Positions 5,231 through 14,572 of a DNA stretch of 64,000 bases are shown here, in pieces. The notes under the pieces were generated by a model. It searched no databases and was not told the origin of the DNA. It worked only from the letters and a program-made list of their open reading frames with translations. The DNA is taken from assembly GCA_934130375.1 (NCBI GenBank), contig CAKOXW010000001.1:248001-312000 (forward strand), written 5' to 3'. A program made the position numbers and the translations under genes. Numbering within the stretch: the first letter of the stretch is position 1; each line of letters starts with the position of its first letter. The stretch is from an uncultured Bacilli bacterium. Lineage in GTDB: Bacteria; Bacillota_I; Bacilli_A; RF39; UBA660.

Positions 5231-8200
5231 CTTTTTTCTAATCTTATACCTAATTCTATGCCATTAAGGTCATAAGTATTTTCATAATTTTCATCTGATT
5301 CAATTAAATCTATTGCAAGAGTTTCTTTCTTAATAAAATCAATATAATTTTTAATAGATTTATTAAATTCATCATTATGTGAATAATAAATATTAATATT
5401 ATCCATCATTTCATAATCGTTTGTTTTTCTTATTTGTTGAACTTTACTTATAAATTCTCTTACAATTCCTTCATCAATTAATTCGTTTGTTAGAGTAGTA
5501 TTTAATATTATGAAATTATTGCCTTCATTACTAGCATTAAATCCTTCTTTTGAATTAATTCTTATATCTAACATATCATAAGAAATATCTATATCGTTAC
5601 CACCAATATTTAAAGTAATTGTGTTACCATTTTCTAAAGTACTTATATTATCTTGAGTAAAATCTTTTAGTTTATCTTGGAATTCTTTTATATTTTTACC
5701 AAGTATTGGTCCGCATACTTTAAAGTTAGGTTTAATATCGTATGAAATATACTCATTAAGGTCTTGTGTAAAAATAACATTTTTTACATTTAATTCTTCT
5801 TTAATTAAATCTACTAAGTCGTTAATTATTGCTTTATTTTTACCATCAAGGATTATTTCACTTATTGGTTGTCTAACCTTAATTTTAGCCTCTTCTCTTG
5901 CATTTCTACCTAGAGAGATTAATTCCCTTACTAAGTCCATTTTCTCTTCAATAGCCTCATTTATTTTAGTCTCATCGTATACTGGGAAATCTTGTAGATG
6001 AACTGATTGTTCATTTGTTAAATTAGTATATATTTCTTCTGATACGAAAGGTACAACTGGAGCGATTAATTTACATAATCCTTCTAGTACTTCATAAGTA
6101 GTATTGTATACTGCTTTTTTATTGTCATCTAATTCAGAAGCCCAAAATCTTCTTCTATTTCTTCTTATATACCAGTTTGATAAATCTTCTGATACAAAAT
6201 CAGTAACACTTCTTACAACTTTAGTTAAATCATAAGAATCATAAGCATCAGTACAATACTTAATTAATTTATTATATTTAGATAAAATCCATTTATCAAT
6301 TTCTTCTCTATTTTCATATGGAACATTGAATTCTCTTGGGTCAAGTTCATCTGTATTTGCATAAAGTGCAAAGAAATTGTATGTATTTTTTAATGTATTA
6401 AAGAATTTAGAATATACTTCTTTTAATCCTTCAACATCAAATTTAATTGGTGTCCATACAGGTGATACATAAGGCATATACCATCTTATAGTATCAGCAC
6501 CATATTCATTAATTATTTCAAATGGGTTTATAGCATTACCCCTACTCTTATGCATTTTTTGACCATATTTATCAAGTAATAAATCATTTACAAGTACATT
6601 TTTAAATGGAGATTTTCCAGTTACAAAAGTTGATATTATTAATAATACATAGAACCATCCTCTTGTTTGGTCAATTCCTTCAGAAATGAAATCTGCTGGA
6701 AATTGTTCTTCCCATAATTCTTTGTTTTCAAATGGATAATGATATTGTGCGAATGGCATAGAACCTGAATCAAACCAGCAATCCATTACTTCTGGAATTC
6801 TATTCATAACTTTACCACAATCAGGACATTTAATATGAATATCATCTACGTATGGTCTATGAAGTTCAATAGTCTCATCAATTTCTTCGATTGATTTATT
6901 AATCAATTCTTCTCTTGAACCAATCATTTCCATGTGACCACATGAACATTTCCATAGTGGAATTGGACAACCCCAATATCTATTTCTTGATATAGCCCAA
7001 TCATTCATATTTTCAAGCCAATTACCAAATCTTTTTTCACCTACATAAGATGGATACCAATTAATTTTCTTATTATTTTCTATTACTTTATCTTTAAATT
7101 TAGTAGTTTCTATATATAAACTTGGTTTTGAATAATATAAAAGTGGTGTTGAACATCTCCAACAATGAGGATAATTATGATTTAATTTTTCTTTTTTAAA
7201 TAATTTATCATTTTCCTTTAAATATTTTATAATTTCTATTTCTAAATCTTTATCCATTACAAATCTAGAAGCCCATGGGCCTTCCTTGTATGTACCATCT
7301 TCTGCAACTGGGTTAATAACTGGCAAATCGTATTTTCTACCAACTTCATAGTCATCTTGACCAAATGCAGGTGCGATATGTACAAGTCCAGTACCATCTT
7401 CCATAGTTACATATGTATCACAAACTACAAAGAATGCTTTTTTATTTACATTTATAAATGGTAATAATTGTTCATATTCAGTATACTCTAAATCAGTTCC
7501 TTTATAAGTTTCTAATACTTCGTAACCTTCTCCTAGTACTTTATCTGCAAGTTTTTTGGCAACTATAAATTTGTATCCTTTTGAATTTACTTTGATATAT
7601 TCTTCATTAGGATTAACGCATATTGCAACATTTGCAAGTAAAGTCCAAGGTGTTGTTGTCCATACTAAGAAATATGCATCTTCATTTTTAAGTTTAAATG
7701 GAACAGTTACTGTATTAACTTGTACATCTTTGTATCCTTGTGCAACTTCATGTGACGCAAGACCTGTACCACATCTAGGACAATAAGGTAATATTTTATA
7801 ACCTTCATAAATTAATCCCTCATCAAAGAATTTCTTTAAAATCCACCACTCTGTTTCAATATAGTTATTGTCATATGTAACATATGGATGTTTTAAATCA
7901 ATGAATTGACCCATTTCTTCAGTTAAATCTCTAAATGCCGCTTCATTTTCCCAAACGCTTTCTCTACATTTTTCATTAAATTCTTTTATACCATATTTTT
8001 CAATATCATTTTTATTAGAAAATCCCAATTTCTTTTCAACACCAAGTTCAACAGGTAATCCATGTGTATCCCATCCAACTTTTCTTACAACCCTATATCC
8101 TTGCATAGTTTTGTATTTGCAAAATGTATCTTTTAATAATTTTGCAAGCATATGGTGAACACCAGGCATTCCATTTGCAGTTGCTGGGCCATCATAGAAT

Positions 8201-8328
8201 ACAAAGTTTTCACAACCATTTCTATTTTCTATTGTTTTATTTAGAATATCTTCTTTCTTAAATTTTTCTAGTATGTCTTTTTCTACTAAATTAACTTTCT
8301 TTTTTGATAATTCTTTAAATTTTTTCAT
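5224..8328 (-). CDS. ileS: Isoleucyl-tRNA synthetase
   Basis: A 1034-aa class I aminoacyl-tRNA synthetase that charges tRNA-Ile. The N-terminal Rossmann entry is DGPATANGMPGVHHMLAK (residues 46-63), where the usual HIGH box reads GVHH, and the second signature is KMHKS (residues 591-595) in place of KMSKS, as in the long, eukaryote-like IleRS type. The WDTHGLPVE and editing-domain TTTPWTLLAN motifs are present, and zinc-type Cys pairs occur in CPRCG (about residue 190) and CPDCG. Length fits the long bacterial type. Expression is controlled by the T-box leader directly upstream. The long type is associated in the literature with natural mupirocin tolerance; whether that holds here is unknown. 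Confidence 0.96.
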   Translation of the reverse strand: MKKFKELSKKKVNLVEKDILEKFKKEDILNKTIENRNGCENFVFYDGPATANGMPGVHHMLAKLLKDTFCKYKTMQGYRVVRKVGWDTHGLPVELGVEKKLGFSNKNDIEKYGIKEFNEKCRESVWENEAAFRDLTEEMGQFIDLKHPYVTYDNNYIETEWWILKKFFDEGLIYEGYKILPYCPRCGTGLASHEVAQGYKDVQVNTVTVPFKLKNEDAYFLVWTTTPWTLLANVAICVNPNEEYIKVNSKGYKFIVAKKLADKVLGEGYEVLETYKGTDLEYTEYEQLLPFINVNKKAFFVVCDTYVTMEDGTGLVHIAPAFGQDDYEVGRKYDLPVINPVAEDGTYKEGPWASRFVMDKDLEIEIIKYLKENDKLFKKEKLNHNYPHCWRCSTPLLYYSKPSLYIETTKFKDKVIENNKKINWYPSYVGEKRFGNWLENMNDWAISRNRYWGCPIPLWKCSCGHMEMIGSREELINKSIEEIDETIELHRPYVDDIHIKCPDCGKVMNRIPEVMDCWFDSGSMPFAQYHYPFENKELWEEQFPADFISEGIDQTRGWFYVLLIISTFVTGKSPFKNVLVNDLLLDKYGQKMHKSRGNAINPFEIINEYGADTIRWYMPYVSPVWTPIKFDVEGLKEVYSKFFNTLKNTYNFFALYANTDELDPREFNVPYENREEIDKWILSKYNKLIKYCTDAYDSYDLTKVVRSVTDFVSEDLSNWYIRRNRRRFWASELDDNKKAVYNTTYEVLEGLCKLIAPVVPFVSEEIYTNLTNEQSVHLQDFPVYDETKINEAIEEKMDLVRELISLGRNAREEAKIKVRQPISEIILDGKNKAIINDLVDLIKEELNVKNVIFTQDLNEYISYDIKPNFKVCGPILGKNIKEFQDKLKDFTQDNISTLENGNTITLNIGGNDIDISYDMLDIRINSKEGFNASNEGNNFIILNTTLTNELIDEGIVREFISKVQQIRKTNDYEMMDNINIYYSHNDEFNKSIKNYIDFIKKETLAIDLIESDENYENTYDLNGIELGIRLEKRN

Positions 8329-8340
8329 AAATCCTCCCTT

Positions 8341-8536
8341 AAAATAATAAAAAAATCTATAATCTAAGGGTTCAATAAGAACGGTACCACCTTAGTTCAT
8401 AGATTTCTATGCTCTTTCATTTTTAACGCAATTACGCGGCCAAAAAAGGCTTATCAAGAGTGATACATACATTACTATCTTCCTTGTTCTCACCAAACCC
8501 AAGTTCTCTTAAAGTTTTATAATGTAACGTCTCCAT
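8341..8536 (-). promoter_or_regulatory. T-box riboswitch of ileS
   Basis: The minus-strand leader between divIVA and ileS has the T-box bulge motif AAGGTGGTACCG (8382-8393) that pairs with uncharged tRNA ends. A terminator pairs AAATCTAT (8406-8399) and CTAAGG (8395-8390) with CCTTAG (8369-8364) and ATAGATTT (8360-8353), followed by a U run; forming the T-box antiterminator would take away CTAAGG. In the Stem I region a candidate specifier ATC (8464-8462), followed by A, codes for isoleucine, which matches the downstream gene. Low charging of tRNA-Ile should raise ileS expression. Confidence 0.9.
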
Positions 8537-8545
8537 CAAATAATT

Positions 8546-8995
8546 TTATAAATCTTCTTTGTCTAAATCATCAATGATATTAAGTTGTTCATTAATCATC
8601 ATTCTCATTCTATTTTTAAATAAATTAATATTTTTCTTAAGAATTAAAGAATCTTGTTCAACTTTTTCTGCCCTAACTAAGGCATCACTAATAATTCTAT
8701 TTGCATTTTTCCTTGCATCATTTATTATAGCATCTCTTTCAGAAATTGCAAGTTTTTTTATATAATCTCTTTCATCAAGTGAAATATTTACTCTGGAATT
8801 AAGTTCACGTTCGATATTTTTATGATTTTCAATAGTAGTTTCTAATTCTTTTATTTTAGCATCTTTATCTAAAAGCTCTTTTTTAATAGATTCTTCTTCT
8901 TTAATTATTGCTTCAACTCTTCTAATAACATCGTCAACAAATCTATTAACTTCATTAACATTATAGCCATGTATACTCCTACTAAATTTCTTCAT
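8546..8995 (-). CDS. divIVA: DivIVA-family polar/septal scaffold protein
   Basis: 149-aa coiled-coil protein. The N-terminal lipid-binding motif is visible as FSRSIHGYNVNEVNRFVDDV (residues 4-23), the variant of FxxxxxGYdxxEVdxFld used for binding curved membrane. It is followed by two long Lys/Glu/Ile heptad regions (about residues 25-80 and 85-140). DivIVA localises cell-division or growth factors at negatively curved membrane. It lies between sepF and ileS, the conserved Firmicutes order, although the usual ylmG and ylmH are absent between sepF and divIVA. Confidence 0.9.
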   Translation of the reverse strand: MKKFSRSIHGYNVNEVNRFVDDVIRRVEAIIKEEESIKKELLDKDAKIKELETTIENHKNIERELNSRVNISLDERDYIKKLAISERDAIINDARKNANRIISDALVRAEKVEQDSLILKKNINLFKNRMRMMINEQLNIIDDLDKEDL

Positions 8996-9010
8996 AAAAT
9001 CACCCTTAAA

Positions 9011-9412
9011 CTACCAATCAGTATCTTCGTTCTCTTTACCTTTTAATTCATCACTTTCATTAGTTATCTTACCTTGTACATTTATATTATTTGGTGCGCA
9101 TACAAATATACCAGGTCCAATCTTTTGCATATCTCCACCAATTGCATATATACAACCGCTTAAGAAATCAACAATACGCTTTGTTTGATCTTTAGTAACT
9201 CTTTTTAAGTTAACAACCACAGTATGTCTATTTTTTAAATGGTCTGCAATTTGTTGAGATTCTGAGTATGCTCTTGGTTCAAGAAGTATAAGTTTTGCAC
9301 CTTCACTACCTGATGTTTTTAAAGCATCCTCATTGCTTATATTATAATAATCTTCACTTACTTGATTATCAGAGTCTGTTCCTTTAAAAAAATCTGTTAA
9401 TTTTAAACCCAT
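9011..9412 (-). CDS. sepF: Cell division protein SepF
   Basis: 133-aa protein with the SepF layout: a short N-terminal amphipathic membrane-targeting segment ([11 protein letters not shown]), an acidic linker and a compact C-terminal domain (about residues 38-120) with the family motifs [20 protein letters not shown] and [13 protein letters not shown]. SepF tethers FtsZ to the membrane and aligns the Z ring. It is 15 bases upstream of divIVA and likely co-transcribed. A short charged tail ([15 protein letters not shown]) follows the domain. Confidence 0.93.
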   Translation of the reverse strand: MGLKLTDFFKGTDSDNQVSEDYYNISNEDALKTSGSEGAKLILLEPRAYSESQQIADHLKNRHTVVVNLKRVTKDQTKRIVDFLSGCIYAIGGDMQKIGPGIFVCAPNNINVQGKITNESDELKGKENEDTDW

Positions 9413-9479
9413 TTTATCATCTCCTAATATAATTATATAATAACATATTTATTAATTTTTTTAAATATTTTTTAAATAT

Positions 9480-10238
9480 TTATATTCCTAACATGCTAAT
9501 TATTTTTAAAGCATCTATTTTAAGTATTATAAATATTAAAGCACTTATACCTAAATAAGGCCCAAAAGGCAAAATATGTTCACCTTGTTTTTTTAAGTTA
9601 ATGACTGATATTGGAAGTGCAATAAATGCTGCTAAAACAACAGAAAATAAAGATAACTGATATCCAAGCACTAATCCAAATATAAGCATTAATTTTATAT
9701 CACCACCACCAAGTGATTCTTTTTTAAATACTGCATCTCCAACTACCTTTAATAATAGCATTGATAAAAAAGGAATAAGCATATTTAAAATAAGATTTAA
9801 AACACTCTCACCATTTATAACTGATATTATAAATATTATACTTCCAAAAAATATTAATACTTCATCTGATATAACCATATATAGTACATCTGATATTATA
9901 GTAATAAGTATCATTGATGCAAATAATATATATATAAATGTCTTAATAGTAAGTCCATAATTATAATATATTAAAGCAAATATTAATCCTGTACATGTTT
10001 CGAATATCGGATAAAATATTGGAATTTTTTTACCACAGTTTTTACATTTTCCACCTTGAAATAAATAAGAAAATACTGGTATTAATTCAAGTGCAGTTAA
10101 TTTATGATCACACTGTGGGCAGTGTGATGCTGGTTTTATAAGGCTCATTTTAAGTGGTAACCTATACCCTACTACATTGAAAAATGAGCCAAATACTAAA
10201 CCAAATATAAAGAATACAAATAAATAATATGTTTCCAT
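9480..10238 (-). CDS. pilD: Type IV prepilin peptidase / N-methyltransferase
   Basis: The start at 10238 (METYYLFVFF) has AGGGG eight bases upstream; a longer in-frame form would overlap pilC. The 252-aa polytopic membrane protein has the zinc-type CPQC...CKNC pairs in the first cytoplasmic loop (about residues 34-60) and the second aspartate motif LGGGDIKLM near residue 175, which with an earlier Asp forms the aspartic protease site. It cleaves and methylates type IV prepilins such as the KGFTLVELLA protein at 47823-48863. It follows pilC by 10 bases. No assembly ATPase gene is nearby. Confidence 0.92.
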   Translation of the reverse strand: METYYLFVFFIFGLVFGSFFNVVGYRLPLKMSLIKPASHCPQCDHKLTALELIPVFSYLFQGGKCKNCGKKIPIFYPIFETCTGLIFALIYYNYGLTIKTFIYILFASMILITIISDVLYMVISDEVLIFFGSIIFIISVINGESVLNLILNMLIPFLSMLLLKVVGDAVFKKESLGGGDIKLMLIFGLVLGYQLSLFSVVLAAFIALPISVINLKKQGEHILPFGPYLGISALIFIILKIDALKIISMLGI

Positions 10239-10248
10239 AAAACACCCC

Positions 10249-12399
10249 TTACGTTTGTGAAATTTGTTGATACATATCAAACATTGGTAACACTACTGAT
10301 AATAACACAACACCGACAATTACTGCAAGTATTATAATCATTACTGGTTCAATAAATGCTTTAATTTGGTTAACTGCATTCTTGTGTTGTTCTTGATAAT
10401 AATTAGCAACCTTATCCATCATTGGCCCTAACTGACCAGTTTTCTCACCTGTTAATATCATTTCATAAGCAATTACTGGAAAAGCCCAATGGTTTTTAAA
10501 TGAATTAGATATTGCCTCACCTCTTGCAAGGTTTGTAATTGTATCAAAAATTAACATTTTATAAACTTCATTATTAGTTATTTTACTTAAAACTTCCATA
10601 CAATCTGTAATATATACATTATGATTTAATAAAGATGCGAAAGTCTTAGTAAACATTGTAATTTCATTATAAATAATTATCTTACCTATAATTGGTATAT
10701 TCATTAATATTGTTTGTACAACAGTTTTAAATACCTTAATTGTTTTAAATAATACTATAAATATTATTATAAATACTAAAAGTCCAATTCCTAACATAAG
10801 AAGATTCTTTTTTAGGAAATTACTTACATTCAATATTGCAACTGTAATTGGAGGTAATGTTGTACCTAGTGAACCGTATATATCAACGAACTGAGGAACA
10901 ACAAGCACCATTATATAAACTAATACAGCAATTGCAAAGACAAGTACAACTAAAGGATAAGTTAAAGCACTCATCATTTGTTTTCTTGTTTTTTCAATCT
11001 CTCTATAATAATCAGCCATATCATCCAAAGTTTTAGGTAAATCACCTGTTAATTCAGATGTTTTAATCATATTTATTAATAATCTTGGGAATATATTTCC
11101 TTGTTTTTGTAATGCTTCACTGAAATTTTCACCCATTGTTAGTTCATAAATTAAAGATTTGTATACATTTTGTTGTCCTTTTTTCTTACATTGTTTTGAC
11201 AATATTTTAATAGATTCAACTAATGTAATACCTGATTTTAAGAAAGTTGATAACTGTGTTAGGAAAAAGTCTAACTCAGATGCTGTAAATTTTGCAGTAA
11301 ATAATGTGAAGGTTTTTGAAATGTTTTTTTGAGGTGTGATTTCATAAACTTCATAACCTTCAGCTAGTAAGAATGAGTGAACATCTAGTTTTGAAAATGC
11401 TGCAAACATACCAGTTTCAACTTTACCGGTTTCCCCATTTTTAGCAACATATTTATACATTATCTTTTCATCACTACGTTCAGCATCAGAACCTTCAAAA
11501 TCGATTAATAATGTTTGTCTTTGAAGTTCACGTCTATTTTTTCTATCTTTTACAAATGATAAATTATTATACCATTCAGTTATTTTTTCTTCTAAAGACT
11601 TTCTTTCCTTCTTAGCCTTTGCCCTACTTTCTTCTTGGGCTTTTTTAATTAATAGTGCCTTTTCTTTTCTTTCTTTTCTTGCTTGTTCTCTTTCTTTCTT
11701 AATCTTTTTGTTCTTTTCCATTGCTTGAGAAATTTTATTTAATTTTCTTTTCTCTTTTTCTTTTTTATCAGCAAGTTCCTCTTCAAATTCTTCCTTTATT
11801 TTTTCTTTTCTTTTTTCATCTTTTAATCTTTTAGCTTCTTCTTTTTCTCTTTTCCTTTTCTCTTTTTCTTCTAAACGTTTCTGTTTTCTTAATTTTTTAT
11901 CTTCTTTGCTTTTATTAATAGGTTTACTTAAATCAATATTATCACTAGAACTTAGTATTTGTTTTTCTTCCCTTAATCTTTTCTTTTCGGCTTTCTTTCC
12001 TTCTAAAATACGTCTTTGTTCTTCTTTTTTAGCTTTTTTTTCTTTTTCTAATTCTAACTTCTTTGCTTTTCTTAATTCATATTCTTGTTTTTTCTTTTCT
12101 TCTACTTTTTTAAGTTCAAGTTCCTTAAGTTTATTTTCTTCTTTTCTTTTTTTAAAATATTCTTTTAATCTAGCAAAGAAACTTTTTTTCTTATTTTTCT
12201 TTTGTTGTTTTTCAATTTCTTTTTCTTTCTCATAAGATGCTTTTTCAATCTTTTTTAATATATCTTTTTCTAATTTAAGTCTATCTTTTTTAAGCTTTTC
12301 TATTTCTTTAGCGCGCTTTTTTTGTTCACGGATAAAAGAAGCATCTTCATGCTTTTTATTGATATCGTCAATTAAATGCGAATTCTCATTGCTATTCAC
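10249..12399 (-). CDS. pilC: PilC/GspF inner-membrane pilus assembly protein with long charged N-terminal extension
   Basis: GTG at 12399 is chosen because a GGAGGT site lies eight bases upstream; the in-frame ATG at 12525 has none. The 716-aa product has two parts. Residues about 15-300 are almost only Lys, Glu, Arg, Leu and Ala in heptad-like order, a long coiled coil. From about residue 315 a complete PilC begins (YVAKNGETGKVETGMFAAFS, then two T2SSF repeats each with FTLFTAKFTASELDFFLTQL-like and LTGEKTGQLGPMM-like motifs) and three to four membrane spans. PilC is the platform that couples the assembly ATPase to pilin polymerisation. Normal PilC is about 400 aa, so the extension is the unusual part. 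It is transcribed with pilD. Confidence 0.9.
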   Translation of the reverse strand: MNSNENSHLIDDINKKHEDASFIREQKKRAKEIEKLKKDRLKLEKDILKKIEKASYEKEKEIEKQQKKNKKKSFFARLKEYFKKRKEENKLKELELKKVEEKKKQEYELRKAKKLELEKEKKAKKEEQRRILEGKKAEKKRLREEKQILSSSDNIDLSKPINKSKEDKKLRKQKRLEEKEKRKREKEEAKRLKDEKRKEKIKEEFEEELADKKEKEKRKLNKISQAMEKNKKIKKEREQARKERKEKALLIKKAQEESRAKAKKERKSLEEKITEWYNNLSFVKDRKNRRELQRQTLLIDFEGSDAERSDEKIMYKYVAKNGETGKVETGMFAAFSKLDVHSFLLAEGYEVYEITPQKNISKTFTLFTAKFTASELDFFLTQLSTFLKSGITLVESIKILSKQCKKKGQQNVYKSLIYELTMGENFSEALQKQGNIFPRLLINMIKTSELTGDLPKTLDDMADYYREIEKTRKQMMSALTYPLVVLVFAIAVLVYIMVLVVPQFVDIYGSLGTTLPPITVAILNVSNFLKKNLLMLGIGLLVFIIIFIVLFKTIKVFKTVVQTILMNIPIIGKIIIYNEITMFTKTFASLLNHNVYITDCMEVLSKITNNEVYKMLIFDTITNLARGEAISNSFKNHWAFPVIAYEMILTGEKTGQLGPMMDKVANYYQEQHKNAVNQIKAFIEPVMIIILAVIVGVVLLSVVLPMFDMYQQISQT

Positions 12400-12513
12400 A
12401 ATATCACACCTCCGATTAGCGTACCCCTCTATACTAACTAAGTATAACACATTATAATTAAAAATAAAACTTTTTTTTAAAAAAAACATATAATATTTTG
12501 AGGAGTGATAAAC

Positions 12514-12831
12514 ATGTATAATCAAATTCCATATTCTTTTTACAATCCGGGCAATTACGCAACATTAGGATTAAACCCGACAACAACAAGTGGTATTGCA
12601 GGGCTTGCTAAAAAAGGTCTTAATTGGAGTTCATTTTTAAATAATGCCGAAAGAACTATGAACGTTATTAATCAAGCAATACCAATATACAATCAAGTTA
12701 AACCAATGTTTAGAAATATGGGTACTGTATTTAAAGTAATAGGAGAATTAAATAGTGCTCCTACTGCAACAAATGCTGTTAGTGGTGCCGCAAAGTCTGC
12801 AGCAACTACAGGACCTCAGTTCTTTGCATAG
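12514..12831 (+). CDS. YqfQ-like small protein
   Basis: ATG at 12514 follows GAGGAG with eight-base spacing. The 105-aa product is Asn/Ala/Thr/Gly-rich, starts MYNQIPYSFYNPGNYATLGL and has a central conserved-looking stretch TMNVINQAIPIYNQVKPMFR then NMGTVFKVIGEL, as in the YqfQ (VrrA-like) family of Firmicutes, whose role is not established. In Bacillus yqfQ also lies near the rpoD-trmK region. It is one of the few plus-strand genes and converges on trmK. Confidence 0.6.
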   Translation: MYNQIPYSFYNPGNYATLGLNPTTTSGIAGLAKKGLNWSSFLNNAERTMNVINQAIPIYNQVKPMFRNMGTVFKVIGELNSAPTATNAVSGAAKSAATTGPQFFA

Positions 12832-12840
12832 ATTAAAGAA

Positions 12841-12868
12841 AAAAATTCTATTTTTCATAGAACTTTTT
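12841..12868. terminator. Bidirectional terminator between yqfQ-like gene and trmK
   Basis: TTCTAT (12846-12851) pairs with ATAGAA (12857-12862) and is flanked by A and T runs on either side. It overlaps the trmK stop codon region and separates the convergent units. Confidence 0.55.
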
Positions 12869-13498
12869 TAAAAACTTTAATCTTTTTTTTATCTTAAATC
12901 TTCTTAACAATTCATTTTTAGGCACTATTTTTAATAATAAAATACATTTATTTATTTCATCTTTTATATAATCATTTGATAAATTATTATCAAATACACC
13001 AATTTCTAATTCATAGGGCTTGTATTTCTTTTTACCTACTTTAAAAGATGTAATTACATAATATATATTTTTATCTTTTGCAACTACTTCCTTATCAATA
13101 TAGAAACCTTTTTTTACCATAAATTTTCTAATTATTTCTTGATTAGTATTAGATTGAATTACTATTTTTTTAATTCTCTTATCAATATTTTCAAGCATTT
13201 TAGTAATAGTATAATGCCCCATTCCTGATATGACTATTGTATCTATATCATTTGATAAAGAGAGTGCTTCTAATCCATTTTTACATGTTAGCAAAACATT
13301 TGTACATTTATATTTTTTAATATTTTCTCTTGCCATATCAAGAGCACTTTCTCTTAAATCAGAAGCATAGTAAGTTTTATTGTTTTTAAGTGCTAAAGAA
13401 ATAGTCATTAATGCATGGTCACAACCAATATCAATAACTGTATCTTCTTTATCAATTAAATTTTCTATAGCATCTAGTCTTTTTGATAATTTAATCAT
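12848..13498 (-). CDS. trmK: tRNA (adenine22-N1)-methyltransferase
   Basis: 216-aa Rossmann methyltransferase. The N-terminal [12 protein letters not shown] precedes the SAM-binding motif [17 protein letters not shown] (about residues 21-37), followed by [17 protein letters not shown], and the family motif [13 protein letters not shown] near residue 92. TrmK makes m1A22 in some tRNAs. Its start overlaps the end of rpoD by 8 bases, the Firmicutes dnaG-rpoD-trmK order. Confidence 0.93.
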   Translation of the reverse strand: MIKLSKRLDAIENLIDKEDTVIDIGCDHALMTISLALKNNKTYYASDLRESALDMARENIKKYKCTNVLLTCKNGLEALSLSNDIDTIVISGMGHYTITKMLENIDKRIKKIVIQSNTNQEIIRKFMVKKGFYIDKEVVAKDKNIYYVITSFKVGKKKYKPYELEIGVFDNNLSNDYIKDEINKCILLLKIVPKNELLRRFKIKKRLKFLKKFYEK

Positions 13499-14570
13499 TA
13501 AGATAATCCTTTAATTTCTTAGAACGTGATGGATGTCTTAATTTTCTTAAAGCTTTTGCTTCAATTTGCCTAATTCTTTCTCTTGTAACACCAAACATAT
13601 TACCTACTTCTTCAAGAGTTCTACAAGTTCCGTCTTCAAGACCAAATCTTAACCTTAAAACTTGTTCTTCCCTTTCAGTTAAGGTAAGAAGTACTTCTGC
13701 TATTTCATCTTTCAATTTTGAGTTAATAGCGTATTCTTCTGGGCTCATGTTTGATTCATCTTTGATAAAATCAGCAACACAAGAATCCTCATCTTCTCTA
13801 GTTGGTTTCTCTAGTGAGATTGGGTCAACATCTATTTTGATTATTTCTCTTACCTTTTCAACTGGTAAGCCCATCTTATCAGCAAGTTCTTCTTCGGTTG
13901 GTTCTCTATTTAGCTCAAGCGTCATTTGTCTTTGAGTTCTTTTTAATTTATTAATTGTTTCAACCATATGAACTGGTACCCTAATTGTTTTTGCTTGGTC
14001 AGCAATTGCTCTTGTAATTGCTTGTCTAATCCACCAAGTTGCATATGTTGAAAATTTATAACCTTTACTAGCATCAAATTTATCTACTGCCTTCATAAGA
14101 CCCATGTTACCTTCTTGAATTAAATCAAGGAATGATAAATTTCTACCTACATATCTTTTAGCAATTGATACTACTAAACGAAGGTTTGATTCAGCAAGTT
14201 GATTTTTAGCCTCTTCATCACCATCTGCAACTCTTTTTGATAAAGCAAGTTCCTCATCTAATGACAACAAACTTATTTTACCAATTTCTTTTAAATACAT
14301 TCTTACTGGATCATTAATACTTACAGTCTTAGGTATACTTAAATCTCCAATAACTTCTCCACCTGATGCGTCTTCAGAATCATCTTGATCTTCAGATACA
14401 ACATCTATTCCCATATCATGAAAAGTATTGTATAACTCATCAAGAGAATCGCTATCCATATCAAGACCGCGCAAATGATCAGCCAATTCTTCAAATGTAA
14501 TATAACCTTTTTCCTTACCTATTTTAATTAATTCCTTTTTTCTTTCTTCAAACGTTTTAATCTCACTCAT
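13491..14570 (-). CDS. rpoD: Primary sigma factor SigA/RpoD
   Basis: 359-aa sigma-70 factor if started at 14570 ([12 protein letters not shown]), where the spacing to GTGAG fits better than the ATG at 14579 that overlaps the dnaG stop. Region 1.2 [11 protein letters not shown], region 2 ([18 protein letters not shown] and [19 protein letters not shown]), region 3 and region 4 with the HTH ([20 protein letters not shown]) are all present. It directs RNA polymerase to the vegetative promoters seen elsewhere in this window. Third in the dnaG-rpoD-trmK operon in transcription terms after dnaG. Confidence 0.97.
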   Translation of the reverse strand: MSEIKTFEERKKELIKIGKEKGYITFEELADHLRGLDMDSDSLDELYNTFHDMGIDVVSEDQDDSEDASGGEVIGDLSIPKTVSINDPVRMYLKEIGKISLLSLDEELALSKRVADGDEEAKNQLAESNLRLVVSIAKRYVGRNLSFLDLIQEGNMGLMKAVDKFDASKGYKFSTYATWWIRQAITRAIADQAKTIRVPVHMVETINKLKRTQRQMTLELNREPTEEELADKMGLPVEKVREIIKIDVDPISLEKPTREDEDSCVADFIKDESNMSPEEYAINSKLKDEIAEVLLTLTEREEQVLRLRFGLEDGTCRTLEEVGNMFGVTRERIRQIEAKALRKLRHPSRSKKLKDYLND

Positions 14571-14572
14571 AT

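Noticed and set aside
11906..12235. Plus-strand 109-codon frame
   Set aside because: It is antisense to the Lys/Glu-rich coiled coil of PilC; the Ser/Leu/Phe composition is what that complement must give, and there is no ribosome binding site.
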